64,000 nucleotides of DNA from Rhodospirillaceae bacterium (GTDB lineage: Bacteria > Pseudomonadota > Alphaproteobacteria > MPNO01 > UBA2964), in contig PBIN01000014.1 in assembly GCA_002720855.1 (NCBI GenBank), forward strand, positions 248,001 to 312,000, given 5' to 3'. This document shows positions 1 to 8,613 of this stretch, in pieces. Under the pieces are notes generated by a model. That model saw nothing but the letters and a program-made list of their open reading frames with translations. It searched no databases and was not told where the DNA came from. Position 1 is the stretch's first letter, and each line of letters begins with the position of its first letter. The translations under genes were made by a program, and so were the position numbers.

Positions 1-1
1 T

Positions 2-1042
2 GATGTTCGGGCGAGTCTCGAAGAAAAGGTCAAAGAACTCGGTTTATGGATGTTCGATGTGCCTGAAGAGTACGGTGGCATGGGCATGAACCTGTTAGCG
101 CGATGTGTCGTGTGGGAAGAAATGGGCCGCACCATTGCCATTCCGACCCGTGGCGGACATATCTTTGGGCCCGCTGTAAGCCCGATCCTTTATTTTCTGA
201 ATGATGAACAAAAAGAAAAATATCTCTTTCCCGTTTTAAAGGGCGAAAAAAATTGCACCTTTGCGCAATCAGAACCGGATGCTGGTGGCGATCCCGGTGG
301 AATGCGCACAACCGCGGTTCGCGATGGTGACCATTACGTCATCAACGGCTACAAGCGATATATTACAGGTGCCGACAAAGCAGATTTCTTGCAACTTCAG
401 GCGGCCACCGATCGTACGAAAGGGTCACGTGGCGGCATCTCGACGTTCCTGGTTGACGTCGATACACCAGGTGTCGAGCTGGTTCGTTATCAACAGATGA
501 TGATGGATGACCGGCCGTGGGAAATTGCTCTCGAGGATGTTCGGGTTCCTGTTGAAAACATGGTCGGTGCTGAGGGTGAGGGTTTCAAATTTGGCCAGAC
601 CTGGATCACCGCAGGTCGGATACGGCATGCCGCGCGCGGCATCGGCGTCGCCGAACGCTGTATGGAATTAACAGGCGCCTACACCAACCAGCGCGAAACC
701 TTTGGAAAGAAACTTTCCGCACGCCAAGCCGTTCAGTTCGGTATGGTCGATAGCTGGATGGATACCAAAATGCTGCGCCTCTTCGTTCATAATGTTGCCG
801 CCAAAGCGGACGCGGGCGAAGACATCCGATATGAGTCCTACATGGCCAAGGTTAAGGGTGACGAGCACGCCTTTAGGGTTTGTGATTTGGCAATGCAGTA
901 TCACGGCGGCATGGGGCTGACGACTGACCTTCCAATCGAGAAGTTGTGGCGGGATAGTCGGTCGATGGTTATTACCGAAGGACCTCCCGAAATTCTGCGT
1001 ATGGTTATTGCGCGGGCGTTTTATCGCGAGTATGGCGATTAG
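2..1042 (+). CDS. Acyl-CoA dehydrogenase, 5' end outside the window
   Basis: The reading frame is open from base 2, so the gene starts upstream; 346 residues are visible, close to a whole family member of about 380-400. It should oxidise an acyl-CoA to the 2-enoyl-CoA with FAD, passing electrons to ETF in the cytoplasm. Seen: the first family signature in the form FAQSEPDAGGDPGG, and the C-terminal signature with QYHGGMGL, then RDSRSMVITEGPPEI, where the Glu of TEG matches the catalytic base of medium-chain enzymes. The downstream crotonase gene starts 48 bases after the stop, with GGAG before its ATG, so co-transcription is likely. The substrate cannot be told from sequence. Confidence 0.9.
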   Translation, partial: DVRASLEEKVKELGLWMFDVPEEYGGMGMNLLARCVVWEEMGRTIAIPTRGGHIFGPAVSPILYFLNDEQKEKYLFPVLKGEKNCTFAQSEPDAGGDPGGMRTTAVRDGDHYVINGYKRYITGADKADFLQLQAATDRTKGSRGGISTFLVDVDTPGVELVRYQQMMMDDRPWEIALEDVRVPVENMVGAEGEGFKFGQTWITAGRIRHAARGIGVAERCMELTGAYTNQRETFGKKLSARQAVQFGMVDSWMDTKMLRLFVHNVAAKADAGEDIRYESYMAKVKGDEHAFRVCDLAMQYHGGMGLTTDLPIEKLWRDSRSMVITEGPPEILRMVIARAFYREYGD

Positions 1043-1090
1043 AATATTTATCTGAACTATTCTTTCAATCTGAACTCTAGGAGACAGTTA

Positions 1091-2011
1091 ATGGCTGCGA
1101 AGAAGATGAAGTGTGTAAAAGTAGAGAAGAAGGGCGGTATTGCTTGGGTCTGGCTGAACAGGCCCGAAAAACGGAATGCGATGAGCCCGCAACTCCATTA
1201 TGAGATGGATGAAACGCTGAAGGTTCTGGAAACCGATCCGGCCACGCGTGTCGTTGTGATCGCGGGTGCGGGCGGATATTTCAGCGCCGGTCAGGACCTG
1301 AAGGAATTCTTTCGTGCTAATGAAAACAACCCTGCGGGCCGCAAGGCGGCAGCTGAAGCAGCGAACCGCTGGCGTTGGGAACGGCTTTACAAATACGACA
1401 AACCAACCATAGCGATGATCGAGGGTTACTGCGTTGGTGGTGCCTTTATGCAGCTATGTGCGGTTGATTTTGCTATTACCGCAGACGACACCGTATTTTC
1501 GCTGTCTGAAGTGAACTGGGGCATCCTGCCGGGCGCTTTGGTCTCCAAGGTCGTTTCCGACACGATTATGCCTCGCAAAGCTCTTTACTATTGCTGCCTT
1601 GGCGAGCCATTCGACGGTGTTGAAGCCGAGAAGATCGGTTTCGTCAATTTCTCGGTTCCGAAAGAAGAGCTCGTTGATAAAACGATTGAGCTAGCGCAGA
1701 AGCTCATGGCGAAAAGCCCTGCGGTGCTCCGTGCAACCAAGCATGCGGTTCGGCAGGTTCGCACCATGGATTTCGATCAGTCTTACGACTACCTCGCGGC
1801 GAAAGGGCAGGCGATCAAGGTCGGCGACGAGCAGGATTCCTATAATACTGGACTGAGCCAATTCCTCGACAAGAAAAGCTATAAACCAACCTTTGAGCCA
1901 TTCGCTCTTAAGAAGGGTAAGAAGGCAGCAAAGAAAAAAGCGGCGAAGAAAACCGCAAAGAAGAAGGCAACAAAAAAGAAGGCTGGTAAGAAAACAGCTC
2001 GCCGGAGATAA
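1091..2011 (+). CDS. Enoyl-CoA hydratase/isomerase (hydroxycinnamoyl-CoA hydratase-lyase-like) with lysine-rich tail
   Basis: A 306-residue crotonase-fold protein. Residues 1-272 follow the hydroxycinnamoyl-CoA hydratase-lyase (HCHL/FerB) group: NRPEKRNAMSP at 23-33, oxyanion-hole segments SAGQDLKEF near 65-73 and GYCVGGAF at 112-119, and Glu140 in SEVNWGILPG, equivalent to HCHL Glu143. Compared with the HCHL sequence as I remember it, Ser123, Tyr75 and Tyr239 appear as Met120, Phe73 and Ala236, so vanillin-type lyase activity is doubtful. Residues 274-306 are a low-complexity tail with 17 Lys and 3 Arg, like histone H1 tails; a normal crotonase ends before it. A clear GGAG ribosome site precedes the ATG. 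A strong terminator follows directly. Probable acyl-CoA hydratase; exact substrate unknown. Confidence 0.85.
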   Translation: MAAKKMKCVKVEKKGGIAWVWLNRPEKRNAMSPQLHYEMDETLKVLETDPATRVVVIAGAGGYFSAGQDLKEFFRANENNPAGRKAAAEAANRWRWERLYKYDKPTIAMIEGYCVGGAFMQLCAVDFAITADDTVFSLSEVNWGILPGALVSKVVSDTIMPRKALYYCCLGEPFDGVEAEKIGFVNFSVPKEELVDKTIELAQKLMAKSPAVLRATKHAVRQVRTMDFDQSYDYLAAKGQAIKVGDEQDSYNTGLSQFLDKKSYKPTFEPFALKKGKKAAKKKAAKKTAKKKATKKKAGKKTARRR

Positions 2012-2035
2012 CTCTCCATCTGAGTTGAAAGAACG

Positions 2036-2067
2036 AAAACGGCCTCTCGATCGAGAGGCCGTTTTTT
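2036..2067. terminator. Intrinsic terminator, probably bidirectional
   Basis: A perfect inverted repeat, GGCCTCTC-GATC-GAGAGGCC, lies at 2041-2060 and is extended by flanking AAAAC and GTTTTTT. It gives a long GC-rich stem followed by six T on the plus strand and four on the minus strand. It sits between two convergent genes (crotonase and acyl-CoA synthetase) and probably ends both transcripts. Confidence 0.9.
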
Positions 2068-4144
2068 ATTTCTTTACCGTTCGAATGTCGACGGCACAGA
2101 CACCATGCCCTTTGGGGCGAACCATCAGCGGGTTGATTTCGATATCGGAAAGCCAGGTCCGATGGTCCAGGAAAAACTCACTGAGCCCTTTGATGCTTGC
2201 GATGAGCGCGTCTTTGTCCGCGGGTCCGCTGCCGCGGAACCCGTCAAGCATCGACGACACTTTTAACTCTGCGAGCATATTGTTGATGTCATCCTCACTC
2301 GCTGGAAGGAGCCTGAGGGCGACGTCCTTGACGAGCTCCACCATTACGCCACCGGCGCCAACGATCAGAATGGGCCCGTACTGATCGTCTTCGCGCGCAC
2401 CAATCAGTAATTCAACGCCAGACACCATTTCCTGCGCGAGGAACCCTTCAATTGTGGCGTTGGCATCGATGGCATGAAGTTTTTTGGCCATGCTGTCAGC
2501 GGCGGCATTGGCTGCGGTCTCGTCCGTGATATTCAAGGCGACGCCACCGACCTCGGTTTTGTGGCTGGCTTCGGGGGAGATGATTTTGAGTGCCGCGGGA
2601 AAACCAACCTGTGACGCCGCTTTACCTGCCTCATCACTATTTGCTGCCCGCGCTGTTTTCGGCGAGGAGAGCCCTTTCACTTCCAAGGCGGCTTCCAACG
2701 CCTCACCGCTGCAATTCTCTTTCTTGCCATTTGGTGCAGGTGGCGTTGGCGTCTTTCTGCCTGCTCGCTCGGCATGGAACCAAAGCGCATTCATGGCCCG
2801 CACCCCAATACGTGTGCCCTGGATAAAGGGCATGTTCGCTGCCTCTTGGAACTCAAGCCCGCCATCTGGAATCTGATGTGGCATACGTGCAAAGGAAATG
2901 ACCGGCTTTTCGGTAAACTCGACCAGCTCTTTCACTTCACCCAACGCGCCCGCACTGCGCGCGGAACCGGGCATGTTATTGCACCAGGCGACCATGTCGA
3001 CGCCGGGATCTGCTGCAAAGGCTTTGCAGATTTCCGCCGGTGCCGATTTCCCCGAGACACCAACCGGCGCGCCTGTATCGATTGGGTTTGTGATGTGGCA
3101 GTCGGCAGGTACGAAAGGACGAATTGCTTCAACGGTTTCTGTAGCAAGGTCGGCGACGACCGTCTTTTCCTGTTCGCAATAATCATGTAACAGGTCCACC
3201 GTGCCGCCAGACGTTGTCATAAAAGCAATTCTTGGCCCTTTTGGGAGTCGGCCCTGCTGAAAGGTCAGGGTCATCTCAACCATCTCTTCCAGTGTTTCGC
3301 AGTTGATGATTCCGTAACGTTCGCACACCGCTTCATATGCAGCATAATCACCCGCGACCGCGCCAGAATGGGATTGAGCGGCTTCGCGAGACTTCTGCGA
3401 TCTGCCGGTTTTAATCGCGATCATTGGCTTGCCCGCTTCCAACGCACGCCCAGCAGCTTTCATAAACTCATCAGGTTTGCGGATACCCTCTACAAACAGG
3501 CAAATCTGTTTGGTTTCAGGATCGTCGATCACAAAATTCATATAGTCGGCGAGATCAAGACTCAGTTCGTTGCCCGAAGAAATGAGATATGAAAAGCGGA
3601 TGCCGCGTTCCTGGCCGGCCTTGGCGTAATAGCTGAGCGTGCCGCCCGATTGCGTGATGAGCGCCACGGGGCCGGGCTCCAGGCCGCTCACGTGCTCATG
3701 CGGATAACAATAAATATTCTCGCGAACGCCGACGAGACCCATGCAGTTTGGTCCGCACACCGGGACATTGATTTCTCCAAGCGCCTCTTTAAAAGCAGCC
3801 CCGCGTTTTATGGACTCTTCACGCCCGCCATCGCCGAATCCTGATGCGTAAATAACGGCTGCTTTTAATCCGTTCTCGGCACCGACGCGCAATGCGCCCT
3901 CTACCGCCGGAGCAGGAATGATCATCAGAGCGAGATCGGCGGGTTCAGGTAGGGATGCGAGGTCGGGGTAGCAGGGAACGCCAAAAATTTCATCGCGCTT
4001 TGGATTCACCGGAAAGACTTTGCCGCTATAGCCCGACTTTTCTAGGTTGGCAAAAATGTTGCGCGGCCAATGAGATTTTTCCGTGGCACCGACGATGGCA
4101 ATCGTCTTCGCGTTAAAAATTGCAGCGGCCGGACTGGTCATCAA
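2066..4144 (-). CDS. NDP-forming acyl-CoA synthetase (acetate-CoA ligase family, fused alpha/beta)
   Basis: A 692-residue fusion typical of ADP-forming acyl-CoA synthetases. An N-terminal CoA-binding Rossmann domain (about 10-140) is followed by succinyl-CoA-ligase-like domains with GPNCMG (131-136), TQSGG (164-168) and the phospho-accepting His259 in QSHSGA. The C-terminal ATP-grasp domain runs from about 475, with KIISPEASHKTEVGGV. It makes an acyl-CoA from an organic acid, CoA and ATP. The Sphingobium SYK-6 feruloyl-CoA synthetase FerA belongs to this superfamily and is paired with FerB, an HCHL-type crotonase. The convergent neighbour here is of that crotonase group, so a role in activating an aromatic or unsaturated acid is a reasonable inference. 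A generic acyl-CoA synthetase is equally possible. Confidence 0.85.
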   Translation of the reverse strand: MMTSPAAAIFNAKTIAIVGATEKSHWPRNIFANLEKSGYSGKVFPVNPKRDEIFGVPCYPDLASLPEPADLALMIIPAPAVEGALRVGAENGLKAAVIYASGFGDGGREESIKRGAAFKEALGEINVPVCGPNCMGLVGVRENIYCYPHEHVSGLEPGPVALITQSGGTLSYYAKAGQERGIRFSYLISSGNELSLDLADYMNFVIDDPETKQICLFVEGIRKPDEFMKAAGRALEAGKPMIAIKTGRSQKSREAAQSHSGAVAGDYAAYEAVCERYGIINCETLEEMVEMTLTFQQGRLPKGPRIAFMTTSGGTVDLLHDYCEQEKTVVADLATETVEAIRPFVPADCHITNPIDTGAPVGVSGKSAPAEICKAFAADPGVDMVAWCNNMPGSARSAGALGEVKELVEFTEKPVISFARMPHQIPDGGLEFQEAANMPFIQGTRIGVRAMNALWFHAERAGRKTPTPPAPNGKKENCSGEALEAALEVKGLSSPKTARAANSDEAGKAASQVGFPAALKIISPEASHKTEVGGVALNITDETAANAAADSMAKKLHAIDANATIEGFLAQEMVSGVELLIGAREDDQYGPILIVGAGGVMVELVKDVALRLLPASEDDINNMLAELKVSSMLDGFRGSGPADKDALIASIKGLSEFFLDHRTWLSDIEINPLMVRPKGHGVCAVDIRTVKK

Positions 4145-4185
4145 CGTCTCCCGGTTTACCTAAGATATTGTTTTCATTGATATAA

Positions 4186-5277
4186 TTACTGAACTCTGCC
4201 GCGCGCCGTGATGTTCCAGACATCGACGACCTCATCACCACTATAGGCAACAAACCGATCATAAAGGTTCACAGTTGTGTCGCAATGGGTCGGCACAAAT
4301 GTCACCTTGTCTCCGAGCTTTAGCGGACAATTCCCGTTTGCGAATGTTAGTTCGCTGTGTTCCTCACCAGCAAATTTAAACTCCGCTCCCGGCATGTCGA
4401 TCGGAGCCGGCGGTCCGCCATCGGTGCTGATTGCCTTCAACCCCATATCGAGAATGCAACGTCCCGGTTCCGGCAGGGAAATAACAGACGCCATCAAGGT
4501 CAGAGATTGCTCAAATGGAATGCTATTTCCATCATCCCATTCAATTTCGCGATAGCGGGAATCCATAAACAGGTAACCGCCCGGCTGTAGTTCGGTAAGG
4601 CCTGCCGAAGCGGCATCGATTACCGATGTACCGCTGCCGCCTCCGGTCAAATAGTCGAGCGGTAACCCCGCGCTCCGAATCAGGTCTGCTGTTTCGGTCA
4701 ATAGCCCGACGGCTTTCCGCGCTGCTGCGTCGCGCTCAGCGAAGGAGGCAGTCATCTGGATGGCACCCTGATATCCCTGTAGACCTTTGAAGTTGAGCCA
4801 GTCTGCATTCATCACTTCGTAAGCCAACTCAAGAACAGAATCACCAGGCGGGAGACCACAACGTCCCTGTCCGACATCTACCTCCAGGACGACATCCGGC
4901 CGCACGCCACAGGTTTGCGCAACCGCCGCCATTTCCGCAATATTGTCGGGATTATCGGCGACAACCGAGATCTTGGCTTTATTTGCGATCTGCATCATCC
5001 GGGTCAGCTTGGAAATGCCGATGACCGGCGTCGTAATGAGAATATCCTTGATGTCATGTGACGCGAGTACTTCGGCTTCGCCGAGTTTTGCGCAACAAAC
5101 GCCAACGGCACCGGCATCAAGCTGCATTTTGGTGATCTCCGGCGACTTATGGGCTTTGGCATGCGGACGATAGGCTATCCCCGCACCCGCAGCGATCTCT
5201 TGCATACGTTTCATATTGCGAAGAAAGGCATCTTCGTCGACGACCAGTACAGGCGTATCAAGCTGCTCCAATTTCAT
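4186..5277 (-). CDS. D-threonine aldolase / D-serine dehydratase family protein (fold type III PLP)
   Basis: A 363-residue member of the DSD1/D-threonine aldolase family: an N-terminal alanine-racemase-type barrel with RPHAKAHK (37-44), whose first Lys (Lys41) should carry PLP, and a C-terminal metal-binding domain. The metal motif is PTHCDTT, giving His331 and Asp333 in an HxD spacing. D-threonine aldolases use His/Asp, whereas D-serine dehydratases use HxC, so aldolase activity (D-threonine or D-beta-hydroxyamino acid to glycine plus aldehyde) is favoured. Its ATG overlaps the stop of the amidohydrolase gene by 4 bases (ATGA), indicating translational coupling. Last gene of a three-gene operon. 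Confidence 0.85.
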   Translation of the reverse strand: MKLEQLDTPVLVVDEDAFLRNMKRMQEIAAGAGIAYRPHAKAHKSPEITKMQLDAGAVGVCCAKLGEAEVLASHDIKDILITTPVIGISKLTRMMQIANKAKISVVADNPDNIAEMAAVAQTCGVRPDVVLEVDVGQGRCGLPPGDSVLELAYEVMNADWLNFKGLQGYQGAIQMTASFAERDAAARKAVGLLTETADLIRSAGLPLDYLTGGGSGTSVIDAASAGLTELQPGGYLFMDSRYREIEWDDGNSIPFEQSLTLMASVISLPEPGRCILDMGLKAISTDGGPPAPIDMPGAEFKFAGEEHSELTFANGNCPLKLGDKVTFVPTHCDTTVNLYDRFVAYSGDEVVDVWNITARGRVQ

Positions 5278-6950
5278 GACGATATTTGCTCAATTTTGCC
5301 GGTATCATGTACGACTTTTCCGCCGACAATTGTCATCTCGGCCGTGATGTCTTTGAGGTCATTTTCAGGACAGCTCAACGGGTCTTTATCGAGGATCGCA
5401 ATGTCGGCAAGCTTGCTGGATTCCAGCGTTCCCTTAACGTCTTCCTCTCCGGTTAGATAAGCACCATTGCGTGTAGCGCACTGAATAGCCTGTTCGCGCG
5501 TTAATGCCTGGTCTGGTGCTATCTGGTCATCGATAAACATGTTGTAGCGGGTTACCGTTTGCCACACCGGATACCACAGCGTTGTCGGAACATTATCGGT
5601 TGCCAGTGATATCGGAATGCCGGCCTCGATAACACTTCTGAGCGGTGCAATTTCATTTTCGCGGGCTTCACCAATCTCATCACGGACGATGTGACCGTAC
5701 TTGTATATGTAGCGGTTGGTATGGGACGTCATTGCCAGCTTGAGGTTTGCCATGCTTTCAATCTGGTATTCCGTTGCACGGTCTAAATGGCCCATTACCC
5801 AGCGTTTATCAGCTATAGGTATGATTTTATCCACAGCTTCGAAATGTTCCAGAAAGTCCATCCAGATAGCATTTGCGCGTATATTGTGTCGTGCAGCTGA
5901 CACCAAATAGTCCACTATTCCGTCTTCCGGGATACCACTGTCGTAATTGAAGCCCGACCAGCCCGTATAGGGGGCTGCACGGTTGCGAACGAGGTTGTCC
6001 GGGGTAACGCCAAAATCCGTGAATATCCCCGCAACCGCCAGCCAGTGATCGCCGTCACCACGCAATCCTCCGATCCAGTCGGACCATTCGGAGAACGCCT
6101 TTTCATATCCGTCTTTGTTGGCAAAGTGCCAGGAGGGACTATAGACCAGAGTGGCTCTTACCGATGCATTTCCTTCCGCATTTACGGCGCGGTAAGCCTC
6201 GATCAGTTCCTGGGCGCAACCGTGTTCTTCGTAGACGCTTGTTGTCCCGCTGGAGTTGTATTTCTTCATCGAGCGCTTGATGCCCTGGACCCTGTCGTCA
6301 TGACCAAACCGTGGCATCGTCCGAAGGTAGGCAAGCTCCACCACAGGGACAAATGTATGTTCGTGAATGATGCCATTTAGGGCACCATTGCCATCGGTTT
6401 CGAACTCAAGAATGTCCGGCAGGTCGCCCGGGTGGGATTCCAGACCGGCTTCCTTCAATGCCAGTGAGTTTGCTATTGAGGTTAGAGGTTGGATATGCCG
6501 CCAGTAGCCCCAAATCGGTCTGATATAGACGGGGTTGTTCGGAGATACGCGATCAAGTTCTTCACGGGTTGGCCAACGCTTTTCTTCAAGATTGTCTGGG
6601 ACATCAAAATAGTAGGGCGGCTCTCCGATTGGCATCGTGACGATCCAATCCCCTGGTTCGGCGGCCGCTGCAAGCGCTTCAATCCGCTCCAGTACGTCGT
6701 CAATCGACTTGCAGCCTGACAGAGTTGGAAAAATCGACTTCAGGCCCTCGCGATCAAGATGTGAATGGCCATCGATCATGCCCGGAATGATCGCCCGCCC
6801 GCCGGCATCGATTGTTTGGCTGGCTGTGTAGTCAGCGGCCAGTATTTCCGCCGGACCGACAGCCGCAATCTTGTCGCCTTCAATTGCTATCGCGTCATGT
6901 AGCGAAAACGAATCGTCGCAGGTAATTACTTTGGCGTTCCTAATCAGCAT
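5274..6950 (-). CDS. Amidohydrolase family 3 (YtcJ-like) metal-dependent hydrolase
   Basis: 558 residues, full length for the amidohydrolase-3/YtcJ group. The start shows the usual urease-superfamily beta sandwich, then IPGMIDGHSHLD with metal ligands His62 and His64. Later His residues lie in VMGHLDRAT and AMTSHTNRY, and the metal Asp is probably in LATDNVPT. The C-terminus returns to the sandwich (LADIAILDKDPL). Members hydrolyse amide or imide bonds on varied substrates; the specificity here is unknown. It lies 15 bases downstream of the gamma-glutamyltransferase-like gene and is coupled to the D-threonine-aldolase-like gene, suggesting stepwise breakdown of an N-substituted or D-amino-acid derivative. 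Confidence 0.85.
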   Translation of the reverse strand: MLIRNAKVITCDDSFSLHDAIAIEGDKIAAVGPAEILAADYTASQTIDAGGRAIIPGMIDGHSHLDREGLKSIFPTLSGCKSIDDVLERIEALAAAAEPGDWIVTMPIGEPPYYFDVPDNLEEKRWPTREELDRVSPNNPVYIRPIWGYWRHIQPLTSIANSLALKEAGLESHPGDLPDILEFETDGNGALNGIIHEHTFVPVVELAYLRTMPRFGHDDRVQGIKRSMKKYNSSGTTSVYEEHGCAQELIEAYRAVNAEGNASVRATLVYSPSWHFANKDGYEKAFSEWSDWIGGLRGDGDHWLAVAGIFTDFGVTPDNLVRNRAAPYTGWSGFNYDSGIPEDGIVDYLVSAARHNIRANAIWMDFLEHFEAVDKIIPIADKRWVMGHLDRATEYQIESMANLKLAMTSHTNRYIYKYGHIVRDEIGEARENEIAPLRSVIEAGIPISLATDNVPTTLWYPVWQTVTRYNMFIDDQIAPDQALTREQAIQCATRNGAYLTGEEDVKGTLESSKLADIAILDKDPLSCPENDLKDITAEMTIVGGKVVHDTGKIEQISS

Positions 6951-6965
6951 TGAAGGATCGCGATT

Positions 6966-8552
6966 TTAGCGGCCAGCCGCATAGGCCTCGCGCCGATGAT
7001 CGGCTGCACCAACGAGAACACCGTTATCGAGAACCTCAAGACATTTCGACGATCCAAAATAGGAGGCACCAGACGCACGGCCTATTTCAAAACCGCGCTC
7101 TGTAAGGGCGTCCTCCACAGAATCCGGAAACTCGTCATCGATCAGAATGTTGGCTTTTCCGTCGATAGACCAGCGCGGTGCTTCAATGGCGGCTGACATC
7201 TCCATACCCCGATCGACCATATTGGTCAGCATCTGAATGTTGGAGATAGTTTGCGCGGGTCCTCCAGGTGTCGTGAGCTGATACTTTACCTTACCGTTTT
7301 TAAACGCCATGACGGGATTTAACGTATGGCTCGGTTTTTTGTGCGGTGCCACGACATTGCGATGTTCAGGGTCTGTAACGAAGCCTGTCATCCTGTTGTT
7401 GAGCAGGATCCCTGTACCCGGATCGAGGAATGCGGAGCCGAAAACATGAAAAACGCTTTGGACGACTGAAATTGCATTGCCATCGCCGTCGGCCAGTGTA
7501 ATACAGCTGGTGCCCCCAACGCCCGACCGTTGATGTTGGCCGGGGGCTGCGGCGCGCACCGCTGCCTGAAGCTTGCTGGTCATTTGGCCGCCCAACAATT
7601 CATCGATCGGCGGCGGATGAACGGCGGGGTCACAAATATAGGGAATGCCCTCATCAAACGCTGCTCTCGCTGCCGCCATGAGGTAGGCCAGCCGCTCTTC
7701 ATCAGGGCCATTGAAGGCCTCCTGCGGAAGTTCCTTGATGGCATTGAGCTGCATCAGCATCAGGACACCGTAGGAATTGGGCGGCATGACGTGGACGTCG
7801 AGATCACGGTAATCCGTGTTTATCGTATCGACCCATTCCGGCTCATAACCTTCGAAGTCCGCTGCCGACAACAATCCTCCATTGGCTTGACAGTATTCGC
7901 CAAGTGATTTGGCGATGCGGCCCTCGTAGTAGACATCGCTGCCATTCTCAGCGATGTCGCGAATGGTTTCGGCCAGTGCTGGCTGTTTTACGATGTCGCC
8001 CGGATTCATCGGCACACCACCCGGCATGTATAGTGCCGCGCAGCCGGGGTCCTTGCCGACATGGTCGAACAACCGCAACGCGCTTGTCAGAACCCGTGAA
8101 ACCGGATGACCGTTCTCAGCAAGATCAATGGCGTCGGCGAACAAATCCTTCCACGGCATTTTGCCATGTTTCTGATGCAGCCTTTCCCAACCGCGCACGA
8201 TGCCGGGCACCGATGCTGCGTTAGGCCCATGCACCGTCATACCGTCTTTATAATATTCAGGTGTCGCACCGGCTGGTGCGTAACCGCTTGCATTCAGCCC
8301 CTGCGTTTTACCCACGCTTGCATCGTGATGAATGATGAATGCATCGCCACCGAACGATGTCGCATGCGGTAACACCGTGCACAAAACGGCCGAGGTTGAA
8401 ATCATCGCGTCGACAACGGAACCACCGCGTTCCAACATCCGCAGACCTGATGTCGAGGCCAGGGAATGACCTGAGACGACCATGCCTTTGGTGCCGTAGA
8501 CCGGCGAGCGCGGGAGTTTTACACCAGCAAATTCATCGACCTTTCCGGCCAT
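6966..8552 (-). CDS. Gamma-glutamyltransferase family protein
   Basis: 528 residues, similar to bacterial gamma-glutamyltransferases (Ntn hydrolases). The nucleophile at the autocleavage site is probably Thr348 in GVGGTSCITLAD, followed by the family signature GTGILLNNRMTGF (380-391). No N-terminal signal peptide is seen (MAGKVDEFAGVKLPRSP), unlike the classical periplasmic enzyme, so it is probably cytoplasmic, as in the YwrD-like group. First gene of the operon that continues with the amidohydrolase and the D-threonine-aldolase-like protein. A role as an amide or gamma-glutamyl hydrolase in amino-acid derivative catabolism is inferred. Confidence 0.85.
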   Translation of the reverse strand: MAGKVDEFAGVKLPRSPVYGTKGMVVSGHSLASTSGLRMLERGGSVVDAMISTSAVLCTVLPHATSFGGDAFIIHHDASVGKTQGLNASGYAPAGATPEYYKDGMTVHGPNAASVPGIVRGWERLHQKHGKMPWKDLFADAIDLAENGHPVSRVLTSALRLFDHVGKDPGCAALYMPGGVPMNPGDIVKQPALAETIRDIAENGSDVYYEGRIAKSLGEYCQANGGLLSAADFEGYEPEWVDTINTDYRDLDVHVMPPNSYGVLMLMQLNAIKELPQEAFNGPDEERLAYLMAAARAAFDEGIPYICDPAVHPPPIDELLGGQMTSKLQAAVRAAAPGQHQRSGVGGTSCITLADGDGNAISVVQSVFHVFGSAFLDPGTGILLNNRMTGFVTDPEHRNVVAPHKKPSHTLNPVMAFKNGKVKYQLTTPGGPAQTISNIQMLTNMVDRGMEMSAAIEAPRWSIDGKANILIDDEFPDSVEDALTERGFEIGRASGASYFGSSKCLEVLDNGVLVGAADHRREAYAAGR

Positions 8553-8613
8553 TATTGTCTCCTGAAGTCAAATCCGTTTGATTTGCTCCATCATGGCGGA
8601 CAAAGGCTTGTTG

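Noticed and set aside
1893-2384. A 163-codon plus frame across the crotonase end and terminator
   Set aside because: It reads the lysine tail in another frame (Arg-rich) and runs through a strong terminator into the antisense of the acyl-CoA synthetase gene.
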